Source of the DNA: Paludibacter sp.
GTDB lineage: Bacteria; Bacteroidota; Bacteroidia; Bacteroidales; Paludibacteraceae
Assembly (NCBI RefSeq): GCF_009712605.1
Contig: NZ_WASO01000011.1
Span: 1-64,000, forward strand
Direction of reading: 5' to 3'
DNA: 64,000 bases
Shown here: piece by piece, positions 1-9,986 of the stretch
How the letters are laid out: every line of letters starts with the position of its first letter
How positions within the stretch are numbered: the stretch's first letter is position 1
Notes under the pieces: generated by a model
The model's database searches: none
What the model was told of the DNA's origin: nothing
What the model saw: the letters and a program-made list of their open reading frames with translations, nothing else
Translations under genes and position numbers: made by a program

Positions 1-3000
1 TCGTGGCTGTCGTGATCTTGCTCAGCGTCCAGCTCGGGGTGGCGTTCGCCGTGACATCGCTAAACGCCGTTTGAGCCGTTGGTAATTCAGTTGTTGTTAC
101 ACTTACCGTATTGTGGATTTTACCATTGCTTAATGGTTTGCCATTATTGTCCAAATCAGCTTGTGCAACTGTATATGTTCCTGTGTATGTCCAAGTTTCA
201 CCTTTTTCTAAAATATCATCATTATCTCCTCCTGTCTTAGTTGGATTTGATAAAGATCCACCCAAATATGGATCATTTACTACTACATTATTCTGATCTG
301 CATTTCCCGTGTTAACAACCGTAATAGTATAATTAATAACATCGCCGGCTTTATTAATAGAAGTCTTATCTGCTGATTTGGAAATCGACAGAGAAGAACA
401 TACCGGAACTGTCACAGTAATGGTAAATGGAGTTCCATTGCAAGTTCCTATACCTGTAGCTTGCGGAGTCACTGTATATGTTACCTGTTGGCTGGAATTG
501 CTTTTGTTATATAATGTCTGATTAATAGTATTTCCAGAAGATGCTGATGCGCCAACAACATAACTGTTAGAAGAAACAATCCAGCTGAATGTTGATGCAA
601 CGGCGTTTCCTCCTTTTGATGTATTGTCTACATTTACCTGAAGATCATATGAAAGAGTACCTGTACAGTCCAAGGTCACATTATCATTATAACCTGTTGG
701 CGTCGGATTTACTGTAAGTGTGACCGTATTGCTTGTTGTTATCCCGCAACCGTTGGTAGCCGTGTAACGTAATGTCTTATTATTATCGGCATAGCTAACT
801 ATATAAGGAACTGTCAAGGAATTGAAAATGCCAGATCCTACGGAGCTTTCAAGCTCCCAGCCCTCAGTGAAGACCACTGAACCGTTAGCGCTTACCGTAG
901 GTCCACTTGGATTCAGAGAGGTGCCTGCACAAAGAGCCACAGGAGTAGATATTGATGTCAACGTCGGCTTGTCATTGATCGTAACGGTTTTACTCGTTGA
1001 AGAGGATGCGCTACAGCCATTTGAGTTACTGTAGTTGACTGATATCGTTCCGGTTCCGGCACTACCCCAGGTGACTGTGGCAGTGTTGGAGGTTGAAGTG
1101 CCGCCACTGGTGATCGTTCCTCCACTTACACTCCAAACATAGTTACTCATACCACTCTCGGTAGTATAGACATTCCCCGTGGAATTGGCACAGGCTGCAC
1201 CTGATCCTGTAATAGTTGGTACGGGCAACGCATTAACAGTGATGACTGCACTGCCACTCTGATCATTGCTACATGTGGTGCTGCTGTTATCTTTTACACT
1301 TACAAGAGCATAGCTATAAGTCCCTGTTGTTGTGGTCGGCTGCATTACACTCACACTGTTGCCACTGGTAGTGGTTATCGTTTGAGCCGTACCACCGTTA
1401 ACCTTATAGGTAAATGTATAAGGTGCGATGCCTCCAGCACCTGTGAAGGTGATCGATGGAGCTGCAGTATTCTGACATACACTCGTCGTTCCGCTTATCG
1501 CTGCTGTCGGTAATGCATTGATCGTAACTATTTTACTCGTTGAAGAGGATGCGCTACAGCCGTTTGAGTTACTGTAGTTGACTGATATCGTTCCTGTTCC
1601 GGCACTACCCCAGGTTACTGTGGCAGTATTGGAGGTTGAGGTGCCACCACTGGTGATGGTACCACCACTTACGGTCCAGTTATAGCTGCTCATACCACTC
1701 TCGGTAGTATAGACATTCCCCGTTGAATTGGCACAGGCTGCACCTGATCCTGTAATAGTTGGTACAGGCAACGCATTAACCGTGATGACTGCACTGCCAC
1801 TCTGGTCATTACTACATGTGGTACTACTATTATCTTTTACACTTACAAGGGCATAGCTATAAGTCCCTGTTGTTGTGGTCGGCTGCGTGACACTCACACT
1901 GTTGCCACTGATAGTGGTTATCGTTTGAGCCGTACCGCCGTTGATTGTATAGGTAAATGTATAAGGTGCGATGCCTCCAGCACCTGTGAAAGTGATCGAT
2001 GGAGCAGCAGTATTCTGACATACACTCGTCGTTCCGCTTATCGTTGCTGTCGGTAATGCATTGATCGTAACTATTTTACTCGTTGAAGAGGATGCGCTAC
2101 AGCCGTTTGAGTTACTGTAGTTGACTGATATCGTTCCGGTTCCTGCACTACCCCAGGTGACTGTTGCCGTGTTGGAGGTTGAAGTGCCGCCACTGGTGAT
2201 CGTTCCTCCACTTACGCTCCAGTTATAGTTACTCATCCCGGATTCTGTGCTGTAAATATTTCCCGCGGAATTGGCACAGGCTGCACCTGATCCTGTGATG
2301 GTTGGTACGGGTAACGCATACACAGTCACGTTCGTCTTCGCGCTATTTGCCGCATAATCACCCTGAGCTACCACTGTATTAGTTACCTCATAAGTTCCTG
2401 CGGCACTAGCACCAAGGTTAATTTCTCCTGTGGAAGAATTAATAACTAACCCGGCCGGAGTCGCTGTGAATGTTCCCTTCACACCATAAGTATCCATTGT
2501 AGGAACAGCGGTAGTACTGGGCGTAGCACAATAAGAAGAAGATGGATACGAGAAAGAAGCTACGGGTCTGGGAACAGGGACTACAGTCGCAGAGTTATTT
2601 GACAAATCCGGATCTGTTTCTTTTCCACTGATAACTGCTGTGTTGGAATATTTTGTATAAACTACAATAGTTGTGGTAGCCGTACAGCCGCCACTATTGG
2701 TGTAAGTAATGATCGTTGAGCCGGCAACCAAACCAGTTACAACTCCACCTGACGTAACTGTCGCTACGGCGGGATTACTCGAAACCCACGCATTAATAGC
2801 AGCCGGAGTACCAAGAGTTCCTGTCAATGTAACATTAGTCCCCTTAAGAATTGGAGATACATTTGTTATTGTTGGAGTTGGATTGACTGTTAATACAGCT
2901 CCCGACGTTGAATATACTCCTGATGATACATTTTTTGCCCATAAATAAATTGTACCGGCAGTAGAGTAGCTGGTTAATGAAGAGGTTATCTGTGTGGTTC

Positions 3001-4210
3001 TGGAAGAAGAGGTTCCTGTCCACCACTCATAGGTTACATTACTATACGATGGTTGCAGTGCTGTCAGATTTACCGGTGTACATGCCGTGCTTTGTGATAA
3101 AACAGGAACAGCCGGCGTTCCATCTGCACTGGGACAATCTGCTACAGGTAGATTACTTGGATCTGAATTCCCCCAGGTTAAATTAGCTCCCCAGGTCATT
3201 CCTCCAGGATTATTAAACATTGTAGATTGCGAACTAGTAGTACTGGGATTTCTTAGATTAAGATTCGGCCCTATAGTACCACTGTTCATTGTTGCCTTAT
3301 TTGACCATACAAAATAGCCTCGCTTTGAAGAATCCGATGGACCCTGCAGATTTCCATCAGACTGAAATTGGCCTGCAGAAAATGTGGTGATACCTTCATT
3401 GTAAAACACAGATCCTGAGCCACCTAAATTAATAGATCCCGCGACATTAAAACGTCCATAATTCTCCACTCTTGAAGTAGACCCTCCGTAATCTATCTGA
3501 GTGGTATTAAATACGCCTGTATTTATAAGCTTACCTCCGCCATTCAGATTGAATTTTCCATAGTAAGTTCCACAGTTAACATAGGTCGAAGTTGAATTAC
3601 TATTATAATTTCCATCAATCGTTAATGAGCCCGTATTTTTAAAATAGGCATTGCCATTTGTTATATTCAACGTACCAGTGACATGCATCGAGTTGGTATT
3701 CGTAATCGTAATAACAGCTCCGGTTTGTTGGAATTGAAGAATGCCTGCATTAAATGTCCCATCATTGGTGATATTCATTACGGAACCATTCAATGTTATT
3801 GTGTTTGGGATATTTAGAACCGCTCCTGAATGAACTATAAGATTTACATTCCCCGCCCATGTGGGGTTTTGATTTACATTCAATGTTCCATACACATCAA
3901 TATTGACCGCTGTTGAAGGGCTACTAAAAGTATAGTTATTACCTCCAAAGCTTAATGTTGCCCCGGTTCCAACACATATTGATGCCCCGGAACTAAATGT
4001 TACGTCATTATTGATAGTACTTGTCCCTGTAAAGCAAGTTAATCCGGCAACAAACGTATAATTGGAACTGCTGGTATAATTATTGAGGGTGGCCGTACAA
4101 CCAGTACACTGAGCCAATCCACTTTCAGCAAACAGATTGCATAGAGTAATTAACAATAAGATTACGTAATATCTTGAAGATTTGGCCTTTTTATAAAATT
4201 GGATACCCAT
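1..4210 (-). CDS. Giant secreted repeat protein (adhesin-like), 3' end cut by window edge
   Basis: Reading down from ATG 4210, the frame stays open for about 1403 codons to the window edge, so the C-terminus, where any sorting domain would lie, is not seen. Residues 1-34 form a signal peptide (hydrophobic core [14 protein letters not shown], ending ESGLAQ). Residues ~35-330 are an Asn/Thr/Gly-rich beta-helix-like region. Around 470-525 there is an Ig-like BIG_2-type module, and from ~635 to 1085 near-identical PKD/Ig-like modules. The visible end (~1300-1403) resembles the DUF11/DUF7507 repeats of surface proteins. It lies 94 bp downstream of another giant secreted protein on the same strand. 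A surface-exposed adhesin or matrix role is inferred from architecture only; no enzymatic domain was recognised. Confidence 0.85.
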   Translation of the reverse strand, partial: MGIQFYKKAKSSRYYVILLLITLCNLFAESGLAQCTGCTATLNNYTSSSNYTFVAGLTCFTGTSTINNDVTFSSGASICVGTGATLSFGGNNYTFSSPSTAVNIDVYGTLNVNQNPTWAGNVNLIVHSGAVLNIPNTITLNGSVMNITNDGTFNAGILQFQQTGAVITITNTNSMHVTGTLNITNGNAYFKNTGSLTIDGNYNSNSTSTYVNCGTYYGKFNLNGGGKLINTGVFNTTQIDYGGSTSRVENYGRFNVAGSINLGGSGSVFYNEGITTFSAGQFQSDGNLQGPSDSSKRGYFVWSNKATMNSGTIGPNLNLRNPSTTSSQSTMFNNPGGMTWGANLTWGNSDPSNLPVADCPSADGTPAVPVLSQSTACTPVNLTALQPSYSNVTYEWWTGTSSSRTTQITSSLTSYSTAGTIYLWAKNVSSGVYSTSGAVLTVNPTPTITNVSPILKGTNVTLTGTLGTPAAINAWVSSNPAVATVTSGGVVTGLVAGSTIITYTNSGGCTATTTIVVYTKYSNTAVISGKETDPDLSNNSATVVPVPRPVASFSYPSSSYCATPSTTAVPTMDTYGVKGTFTATPAGLVINSSTGEINLGASAAGTYEVTNTVVAQGDYAANSAKTNVTVYALPVPTITGSGAACANSAGNIYSTESGMSNYNWSVSGGTITSGGTSTSNTATVTWGSAGTGTISVNYSNSNGCSASSSTSKIVTINALPTATISGTTSVCQNTAAPSITFTGAGGIAPYTFTYTINGGTAQTITTISGNSVSVTQPTTTTGTYSYALVSVKDNSSTTCSNDQSGSAVITVNALPVPTITGSGAACANSTGNVYTTESGMSSYNWTVSGGTITSGGTSTSNTATVTWGSAGTGTISVNYSNSNGCSASSSTSKIVTINALPTAAISGTTSVCQNTAAPSITFTGAGGIAPYTFTYKVNGGTAQTITTTSGNSVSVMQPTTTTGTYSYALVSVKDNSSTTCSNDQSGSAVITVNALPVPTITGSGAACANSTGNVYTTESGMSNYVWSVSGGTITSGGTSTSNTATVTWGSAGTGTISVNYSNSNGCSASSSTSKTVTINDKPTLTSISTPVALCAGTSLNPSGPTVSANGSVVFTEGWELESSVGSGIFNSLTVPYIVSYADNNKTLRYTATNGCGITTSNTVTLTVNPTPTGYNDNVTLDCTGTLSYDLQVNVDNTSKGGNAVASTFSWIVSSNSYVVGASASSGNTINQTLYNKSNSSQQVTYTVTPQATGIGTCNGTPFTITVTVPVCSSLSISKSADKTSINKAGDVINYTITVVNTGNADQNNVVVNDPYLGGSLSNPTKTGGDNDDILEKGETWTYTGTYTVAQADLDNNGKPLSNGKIHNTVSVTTTELPTAQTAFSDVTANATPSWTLSKITTAT
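974..2315. repeat. 543-bp in-frame tandem repeat (about 2.5 copies)
   Basis: The same block recurs with anchors at 981, 1524 and 2067, exactly 543 bp (181 codons) apart. It lies inside the partial giant protein gene and encodes two alternating Ig/PKD-like modules. Differences between copies are mostly single substitutions, several synonymous, which suggests recent duplication or ongoing gene conversion. The third copy is partial. Confidence 0.9.
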
Positions 4211-4304
4211 CTTATTTCTTTAAAAATTTTTCTCTTTTGACTTTATTCTTACAATTGCTCGTATTGTTCGAACCTTGGCTCCTAAAATGCAACGTTCTTA
4301 TTTG

Positions 4305-7300
4305 TTATTTTACCGTTGCTGTAATTGTCAATATCGCTGAACTCTTTGGAGCTAAATTCCCAATGGTCCATATTCCAGAGGTATTATCATAGGTTCCGGT
4401 TGTTACCGTAGAGCTCTTAAATACGTAATTGGGTAACAACTTATCTGTGACTTTCACCTCGGTTGCTGTGACCATATCGTTACTTCCATTGTATGCTGTG
4501 ATAGTAAACGTCACATCAGTGCCTACGAGAGGATTCATATCGCTGACAGCCTTAGTAATTGACAAATCATTACACGAATGTATCGTCACTGTTACAGGAG
4601 TTGCCGGAAAGCTACTGCACCCACTTGCATTCTTATAAAAAATATAATACGTACCGGCACCAACCTTCGTCGGATCTGTGACATCTGTGCCTGCCGGATC
4701 ATTTGTGGTTTTGTACAATATGCTGCATCCCGATGGAGTCGAACTTGAGATCAATGAAGCGATATTTACTGTAGTAGCAGGGCATGCATTACTCACCATT
4801 GCACTGCTGACAGTAGGAGATGATGGTAACGAATTGATTGCCAATGCTATACTACCGGTCATACCGGTCAAACATCCCGTAGTCGTATTCGTTGCCGTTA
4901 CAGTGTATGTACCGGCAGATATCTGATTGCCAAAACTAATAGCCGACCCTGTACCGGCTACCGAAGCCCCCGAATTTGCTCCGTTCAATTGCAGCTGATA
5001 ATTCACACCACTTTGTGAACCAGATAAACCTATGCTCACTCCCGAACCACCGGAGCAATAGCTTCCACCACCTGTAACGGAATATGCTGTGGGTATTGCA
5101 TTGACTGTAATAACTGCACTGCCACTTGCTGTATTGCTGCATGTGGTACTACTGGCATCTTTAACACTCACCAAGGTATAGGTAAATGTGCCCGCTGTTC
5201 CTGTTAACTGAGATACTGTTACACTATTTCCACTTGTAGTTGTTACTGTTTGATTCGAACCACTGTTCACCGTATAAGTGAACGTGTAGGGTGCCGTGCC
5301 TCCATTACCGGTAAATGTTATAGCTGGTGGTGTTGTGTTTTGGCACACTGTTGCAGTGCCACTGATACTGGCTGTGGGCAAAGGGTTAACTGTTATGGTT
5401 TGAGAGCAGGTGGAATAATTTCCAGCTGCATCTGCTATTTTATATGTGCGGACAATAGATCCTGAGGCTTCACTCCCTGTTTGAGTCGATGTGATACAAC
5501 TAAGGCCAGACTCTGCATCAACTGCAGTACCTCCGGCATTCTGAAATGCAGCAATTGTAGCATATGCAGCAGGTACATTTCCTGCACAAACAGAAAATGC
5601 AGATGGACAACTTATTGTTGGAGCTGTAAGATCGCTGCGGCAATCTGATCCAAACACTGAATTTGTCAACTCATTTTTATTTATTTTAACCATCAGTCCT
5701 GATGTTCCCGAAGATGCCCCATAAGCACTGGAGGTTGATCCGGTTACTCCATTTGCACCTCCGGCAATCTGTATTGTTGGATTGATGTTAGTATAAACAG
5801 CTCCACCAGATCCTCCACCGCCAGGTCCATGATTGGGTAGCCCGCTACCGTAAGCACAATCCGACCCCTTTCCTCCATTTGCTTTTAAGGTCAAAGATCC
5901 GGAATATGTATCTGCTGTCACGACAATAGTTCCACCGCCGCCACCACCGCCACCGGCATCTGTGCCTGTAGTTGATGGGAGTTCGTAACCATCATGTCCA
6001 TTTGCAGTTATATTTCCTGTACCAGTAATTGTTTTGGCATTTACAAAAACAATACCCCCACCATTACCTCCATGAGCATAATCATTGTCATTGGCAGATC
6101 CGGATCCTCCACCACCACCCATGTAAACTTGCACAGCAGACCCCGATAGTGCATATCCTCCATTGCCCCCGATTGCAAGGCCCGAGTTCCATGTATTTCC
6201 TCCTTTTCCTCCGGTTGTCAGGTTTGATCCACCACCACCACCACTATTTTCTGCATTTGCCGTATTACCATCATTAGCTCCCCCACCAGCATTGCCAGCA
6301 GCTCCCATTCCTTTGTATCCAGTTGCATATAATCCGGTTGTCAAGGTCACAACGCCTGTTCCATTGTAAACCTGATCTGGAGCGCCCGCGATTCCTTCTC
6401 CCTTATAACCATGTCCGGCAGCACCTGCTGCGAACACCCAATCATCGGTAAATGGATATGAACCTCCGGCAGAAGTGGCACTTATTCCGGCACCTCCTCG
6501 AAACCCTGCGGCATCTGCAGAAATGTTATATCCTCCCATAGAGAGAGTTCCTGCTACATCTAGTGCAACCACGCCTCCCACAGATCCATTCCACGGATAT
6601 GACACAATATTGCTGCCAAGAGTAAGTGAATTATACTGAGGAACCCTTATGATCTGAAAGGTTTGTCTTGAAGCCGGGATGTTGGCATATGAGTTTTTTA
6701 GTCCGGTTGTAAGAGTCAGTACCCCACCGGCATATGATTGTACTTTACAGTATTCATATTTACCTGCTGTAATAGACGACACTGTTCCATAATCGCTTGT
6801 ATTGGTTGATGTCATGTTAGCTCCCTGCATTTGAATAATTAACGCAAGGTCGCCAGCAGCAAATGCCGTAGAGCCCACCGCCGTACCTAGGGAGATGCTT
6901 GTTGCTCCGGCGGATAGCGAAACGTTTGTAGAACTGGGGGGATAATATGTATTTACATAACTCGCACCTGAATATGTTACATTACCATCTTTCCCGGCAC
7001 AAGTGTTATTATATGATGTAGGAATTTCCACCTTTAAGACCTTTGAGGTACCATAGGTTATATCTGTAACTGTGACATAATAAAACCCAGGACTCAAACC
7101 AGTTGCAGTAGCCGCTGTACCTCCTGTCGGAGCCCAGTTGTAAGTATAATTACCAGAACCTCCGCTTACAGCAACCGTTGCCGCTCCATCTGATGCACAA
7201 GGCGAAGATACCGGTGTAACCGTCGGTGACACAAGCAATGTTGTTATGCTTGTTGTCAGTATAGAAGTGTTGTTAGTGATAACCGGATCTGTTATTCCTG

Positions 7301-8336
7301 AAGGCACGGTCACCGTTGCACTATTACTCAAACTGCCGGATAAGGCAGTAACATTTCCTGTAATAGCCAAAGTCACACTTTGTCCCGATGCCAAAGACAC
7401 ACCTGTCCAATCTCCGGTAGACGAGTTATAGGTACCTGCACTGGGAGTAAAAGAGGTTGCGGTAAAACCAGACGGTAAGGCATCTGTTAAAGTAAAATGA
7501 TCCGATGGAATTATGGAAGAAGAACCATTATTCGTGATTGTAAGCGTGTATGTTAGAGATTGGCCTGGAATGGGGTTGCTTTTATTTATCACCTGAGAAA
7601 TCCCCAGATCCACAGGAGCATTTAACTCCCAAATCATCTCCAACTCATCTCCGGAACCAATTTGGCCTCCCGCCAGACTCCATGTAAATGATACAGAACT
7701 GATATTCGTACCATTTACTTGCACACTTCCAGCTGCAGTTCCAGCACGCGAATCCGTACTCGACTCAGAACTATAGCCATTATAATATACATTTGTACCT
7801 GTAGTTCTATAAATGGTGTTTGAAGTTACATTAAAATGATTTACACCTGCCAATTTTGTCAATGATAAACCTGAAGAGGTAAGTGTAAATAATGCAGAGT
7901 TAGTTCTATTATCATCCCCTAATCCACCCAATCTATCAATATGGAGTATTGGATTATTTACAGGCCTGTTAAACGTAAACGTAATTGTTCCAGTTCCAGA
8001 ACCGGAACCCCATCCATAAGAAGCTTCAAATGAAGGTTGCCCCGTAACAGAAGCATTGCTCCAAAAATTAGTCGTATTAAAAGCTCCGGTTGGAGTAGAG
8101 GAAAATGACGCTCCATTTGCTAAGGTGCTTATTTGCATTGCTACATTAACAGGGCCAGCAGTAGAAGACGAATTAGTCGCACTGGCCGCTCCACTCCAAG
8201 TTCCGGTTAAACTTTGAGCACTTAATTGCAAAGTAGAAAGATTGAAAATAAAAAGCAATAATAAAATGAAAAGCGTGTGCAACTTATTATTAATAAGTAA
8301 ATTATTGATTTTTTGTACTTCAAATTTGGTTATCAT
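4305..8336 (-). CDS. Giant secreted Gly-rich / DUF11 / HYR / Ig-repeat protein
   Basis: A 1343-residue exported protein of the Bacteroidota surface repeat type. A signal peptide covers ~1-42 (LFILLLLFIFNLSTLQLSAQ). A lectin-like domain covers ~43-230, followed by a DUF11 module (~232-355) and a SprB-like module (~365-430, with the GGSGNYTYNW pattern). A long glycine-rich segment (~520-880) has runs of 5-9 Gly and suggests a filamentous or beta-helical stalk. A HYR-like domain (~890-975), Ig/PKD modules (~980-1200) and a final DUF11 module (~1260-1343) complete it. No type IX sorting domain is visible at the C-terminus, which is unusual for the class. The downstream giant gene on the same strand has its own signal peptide, so the two are separate proteins. 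Function is inferred as surface adhesion or structure. Confidence 0.9.
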   Translation of the reverse strand: MITKFEVQKINNLLINNKLHTLFILLLLFIFNLSTLQLSAQSLTGTWSGAASATNSSSTAGPVNVAMQISTLANGASFSSTPTGAFNTTNFWSNASVTGQPSFEASYGWGSGSGTGTITFTFNRPVNNPILHIDRLGGLGDDNRTNSALFTLTSSGLSLTKLAGVNHFNVTSNTIYRTTGTNVYYNGYSSESSTDSRAGTAAGSVQVNGTNISSVSFTWSLAGGQIGSGDELEMIWELNAPVDLGISQVINKSNPIPGQSLTYTLTITNNGSSSIIPSDHFTLTDALPSGFTATSFTPSAGTYNSSTGDWTGVSLASGQSVTLAITGNVTALSGSLSNSATVTVPSGITDPVITNNTSILTTSITTLLVSPTVTPVSSPCASDGAATVAVSGGSGNYTYNWAPTGGTAATATGLSPGFYYVTVTDITYGTSKVLKVEIPTSYNNTCAGKDGNVTYSGASYVNTYYPPSSTNVSLSAGATSISLGTAVGSTAFAAGDLALIIQMQGANMTSTNTSDYGTVSSITAGKYEYCKVQSYAGGVLTLTTGLKNSYANIPASRQTFQIIRVPQYNSLTLGSNIVSYPWNGSVGGVVALDVAGTLSMGGYNISADAAGFRGGAGISATSAGGSYPFTDDWVFAAGAAGHGYKGEGIAGAPDQVYNGTGVVTLTTGLYATGYKGMGAAGNAGGGANDGNTANAENSGGGGGSNLTTGGKGGNTWNSGLAIGGNGGYALSGSAVQVYMGGGGGSGSANDNDYAHGGNGGGIVFVNAKTITGTGNITANGHDGYELPSTTGTDAGGGGGGGGTIVVTADTYSGSLTLKANGGKGSDCAYGSGLPNHGPGGGGSGGAVYTNINPTIQIAGGANGVTGSTSSAYGASSGTSGLMVKINKNELTNSVFGSDCRSDLTAPTISCPSAFSVCAGNVPAAYATIAAFQNAGGTAVDAESGLSCITSTQTGSEASGSIVRTYKIADAAGNYSTCSQTITVNPLPTASISGTATVCQNTTPPAITFTGNGGTAPYTFTYTVNSGSNQTVTTTSGNSVTVSQLTGTAGTFTYTLVSVKDASSTTCSNTASGSAVITVNAIPTAYSVTGGGSYCSGGSGVSIGLSGSQSGVNYQLQLNGANSGASVAGTGSAISFGNQISAGTYTVTATNTTTGCLTGMTGSIALAINSLPSSPTVSSAMVSNACPATTVNIASLISSSTPSGCSILYKTTNDPAGTDVTDPTKVGAGTYYIFYKNASGCSSFPATPVTVTIHSCNDLSITKAVSDMNPLVGTDVTFTITAYNGSNDMVTATEVKVTDKLLPNYVFKSSTVTTGTYDNTSGIWTIGNLAPKSSAILTITATVK

Positions 8337-9946
8337 TTCTCCGTGATATGTGTTTGTATATTTTTCTCTTTTTGTTTTACTTTAAGATGCACATATAGTA
8401 TACATTTTCAGACAACTACTGCACAAAAAAAATCCTATTCCAAAGAAGAAAATATTCTTTCTTCCCTGAAATAGGAAACACGTTATGCTGACACCCGGGT
8501 ATGGTTGCCAGCACAATTTAAAAATACCAATGGTAGCTTTTTAATCATTATTTTTCTCTTTAGATTTGAACCGACGGCTTCTATTCAAAACATGAATAGA
8601 AGCTCAGCTCTGGACCTCTCTTCAGATTGTAGTTTATGCAGTTAGTAATTCGATTATCCTTTGTGAATAAGATAAACAACTAACAGAACTATAATTTTGG
8701 TTTGTTTCTGGTTTAGGTCGGAGACACTAAAATGCACGACCTAAAATGTAATCTTTTGTTAACAAATAAATTGATTATCGACATGTTCATTTAAAGCCAC
8801 CTGTGAAAGAGCAACCAACAGTGTTAATGTAACATAATTTATCTCACCATTTGATTGACACTCATAAAAAATATGCCGCTTCACAGTGGCAACAAAATCA
8901 ATTTTTTGCCTTAGTCATACTTAATAATCAGTGCTGATTTTAATTTTCAAATTAATGAATTCCTTGTTCCAAACTACATGGAAAAAATTACAATAATCTT
9001 ATAATATTCATATAAACTGTTGTTTATATACAACAGCAACAAGGCTTAACAACACAATTAATTGAATACTGAATAATAAATAATCTCAACCTCCTATCTA
9101 TTAACTTCTTACAAATTTACCCAATATATTTTATACAATTATTGTTTTATTAATTAATAACACTAGTTAATTATTGTGTATTTTATTAATTTGTTTTAAC
9201 TTGTTTCATTTTTGTATTTATTCACATAATATTAGTTCGGTTTTTATTTTTAACTGAATGTCCACTCAAAAAAATTTCGACAAAGATACTCACTGTTCAA
9301 GACAACACATGAATTTTAATACGAATAATGACCAATTAAATTCGTCAAGAAAAACCAAACAGAAAACAAAAATCAGATTATACAACTATATATGAAACAG
9401 ATAAGTAATTCATATTTTTGAATTTTTATTCGAATGATAGTTCTCTTATACGCGAAACCATTCAGATGAGAAACAAATGAAGGCTATTCATTCCACGAAG
9501 TGCTTTCTCCTTTTGATTTACCCTATTATTATTCTGATGAACTGAAAAAGTAAATCATTACGGTTATTTTATTTTTTAACACATAATGATTCTTATTGGC
9601 TATATGTTTATTTTTCATATCACACATACCCAATTTATATAGTTTTTATTTGTTTAATATACATTTTATCATCAATCAAATAAGACAATTTCTATAAAAC
9701 ACAACACTATATAAACCTAATTTTTGATAGATTGACAAAACAAGTCACTGCATAAAGGAAAGGATTCCATCAACTATAACCGGAGCCAAATTAAAGTAAC
9801 ACCAACACAAGTCAATGTCACGGAACATCGGGTTCAGCTCTGAAATTTGCAAAGCCAAATTATTGATTACCTGCCAGATAATTTATGTTACTAGTTGAAA
9901 GAAGATGATAATTAAAAAGCTTACTCAATGAAACAAAAAAGACAGA
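8337..9946. other. A+T-rich intergenic desert, no gene recognised
   Basis: About 1.6 kb between the start of the giant secreted gene and the terminator of the ABC-F gene holds no open frame of useful length on either strand and no tRNA. It is strikingly A+T-rich with many short A/T runs. The only clear structures are an 11-bp inverted repeat at 8577-8603 and a weaker one near 9015-9035 (CTGTTG/CAACAG arms). The part nearest 8336 presumably contains the giant gene's promoter, but no convincing TAnnTTTG box was found. Confidence 0.6.
8577..8603. repeat. Perfect 11-bp inverted repeat
   Basis: Arms GCTTCTATTCA (8577-8587) and TGAATAGAAGC (8593-8603) are separated by a 5-nt loop. There is no T-tract on either side and no gene ends nearby, so it is not an obvious terminator. 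It could be a protein-binding site or part of an unrecognised RNA. Confidence 0.6.
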
Positions 9947-9976
9947 GGCAACAGAAAAATAATGTTTCCTGTTGCC
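9930..9976 (-). terminator. Rho-independent terminator of the ABC-F gene
   Basis: Inverted repeat GGCAACAG (9947-9954) / CTGTTGCC (9969-9976). In the minus direction it is followed by a T-rich stretch (about 9945-9930). It lies 10 bases beyond the ABC-F stop codon. Confidence 0.75.
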
Positions 9977-9986
9977 CCTTTTATTA

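Noticed and set aside
4211-4304. The two giant secreted genes as one gene broken by a frameshift
   Set aside because: The downstream gene has its own ATG followed by a complete signal peptide, and the upstream one ends on a module boundary.
8577-8603. A transcription terminator at the 11-bp inverted repeat
   Set aside because: No T-tract on either strand and no gene ends nearby.
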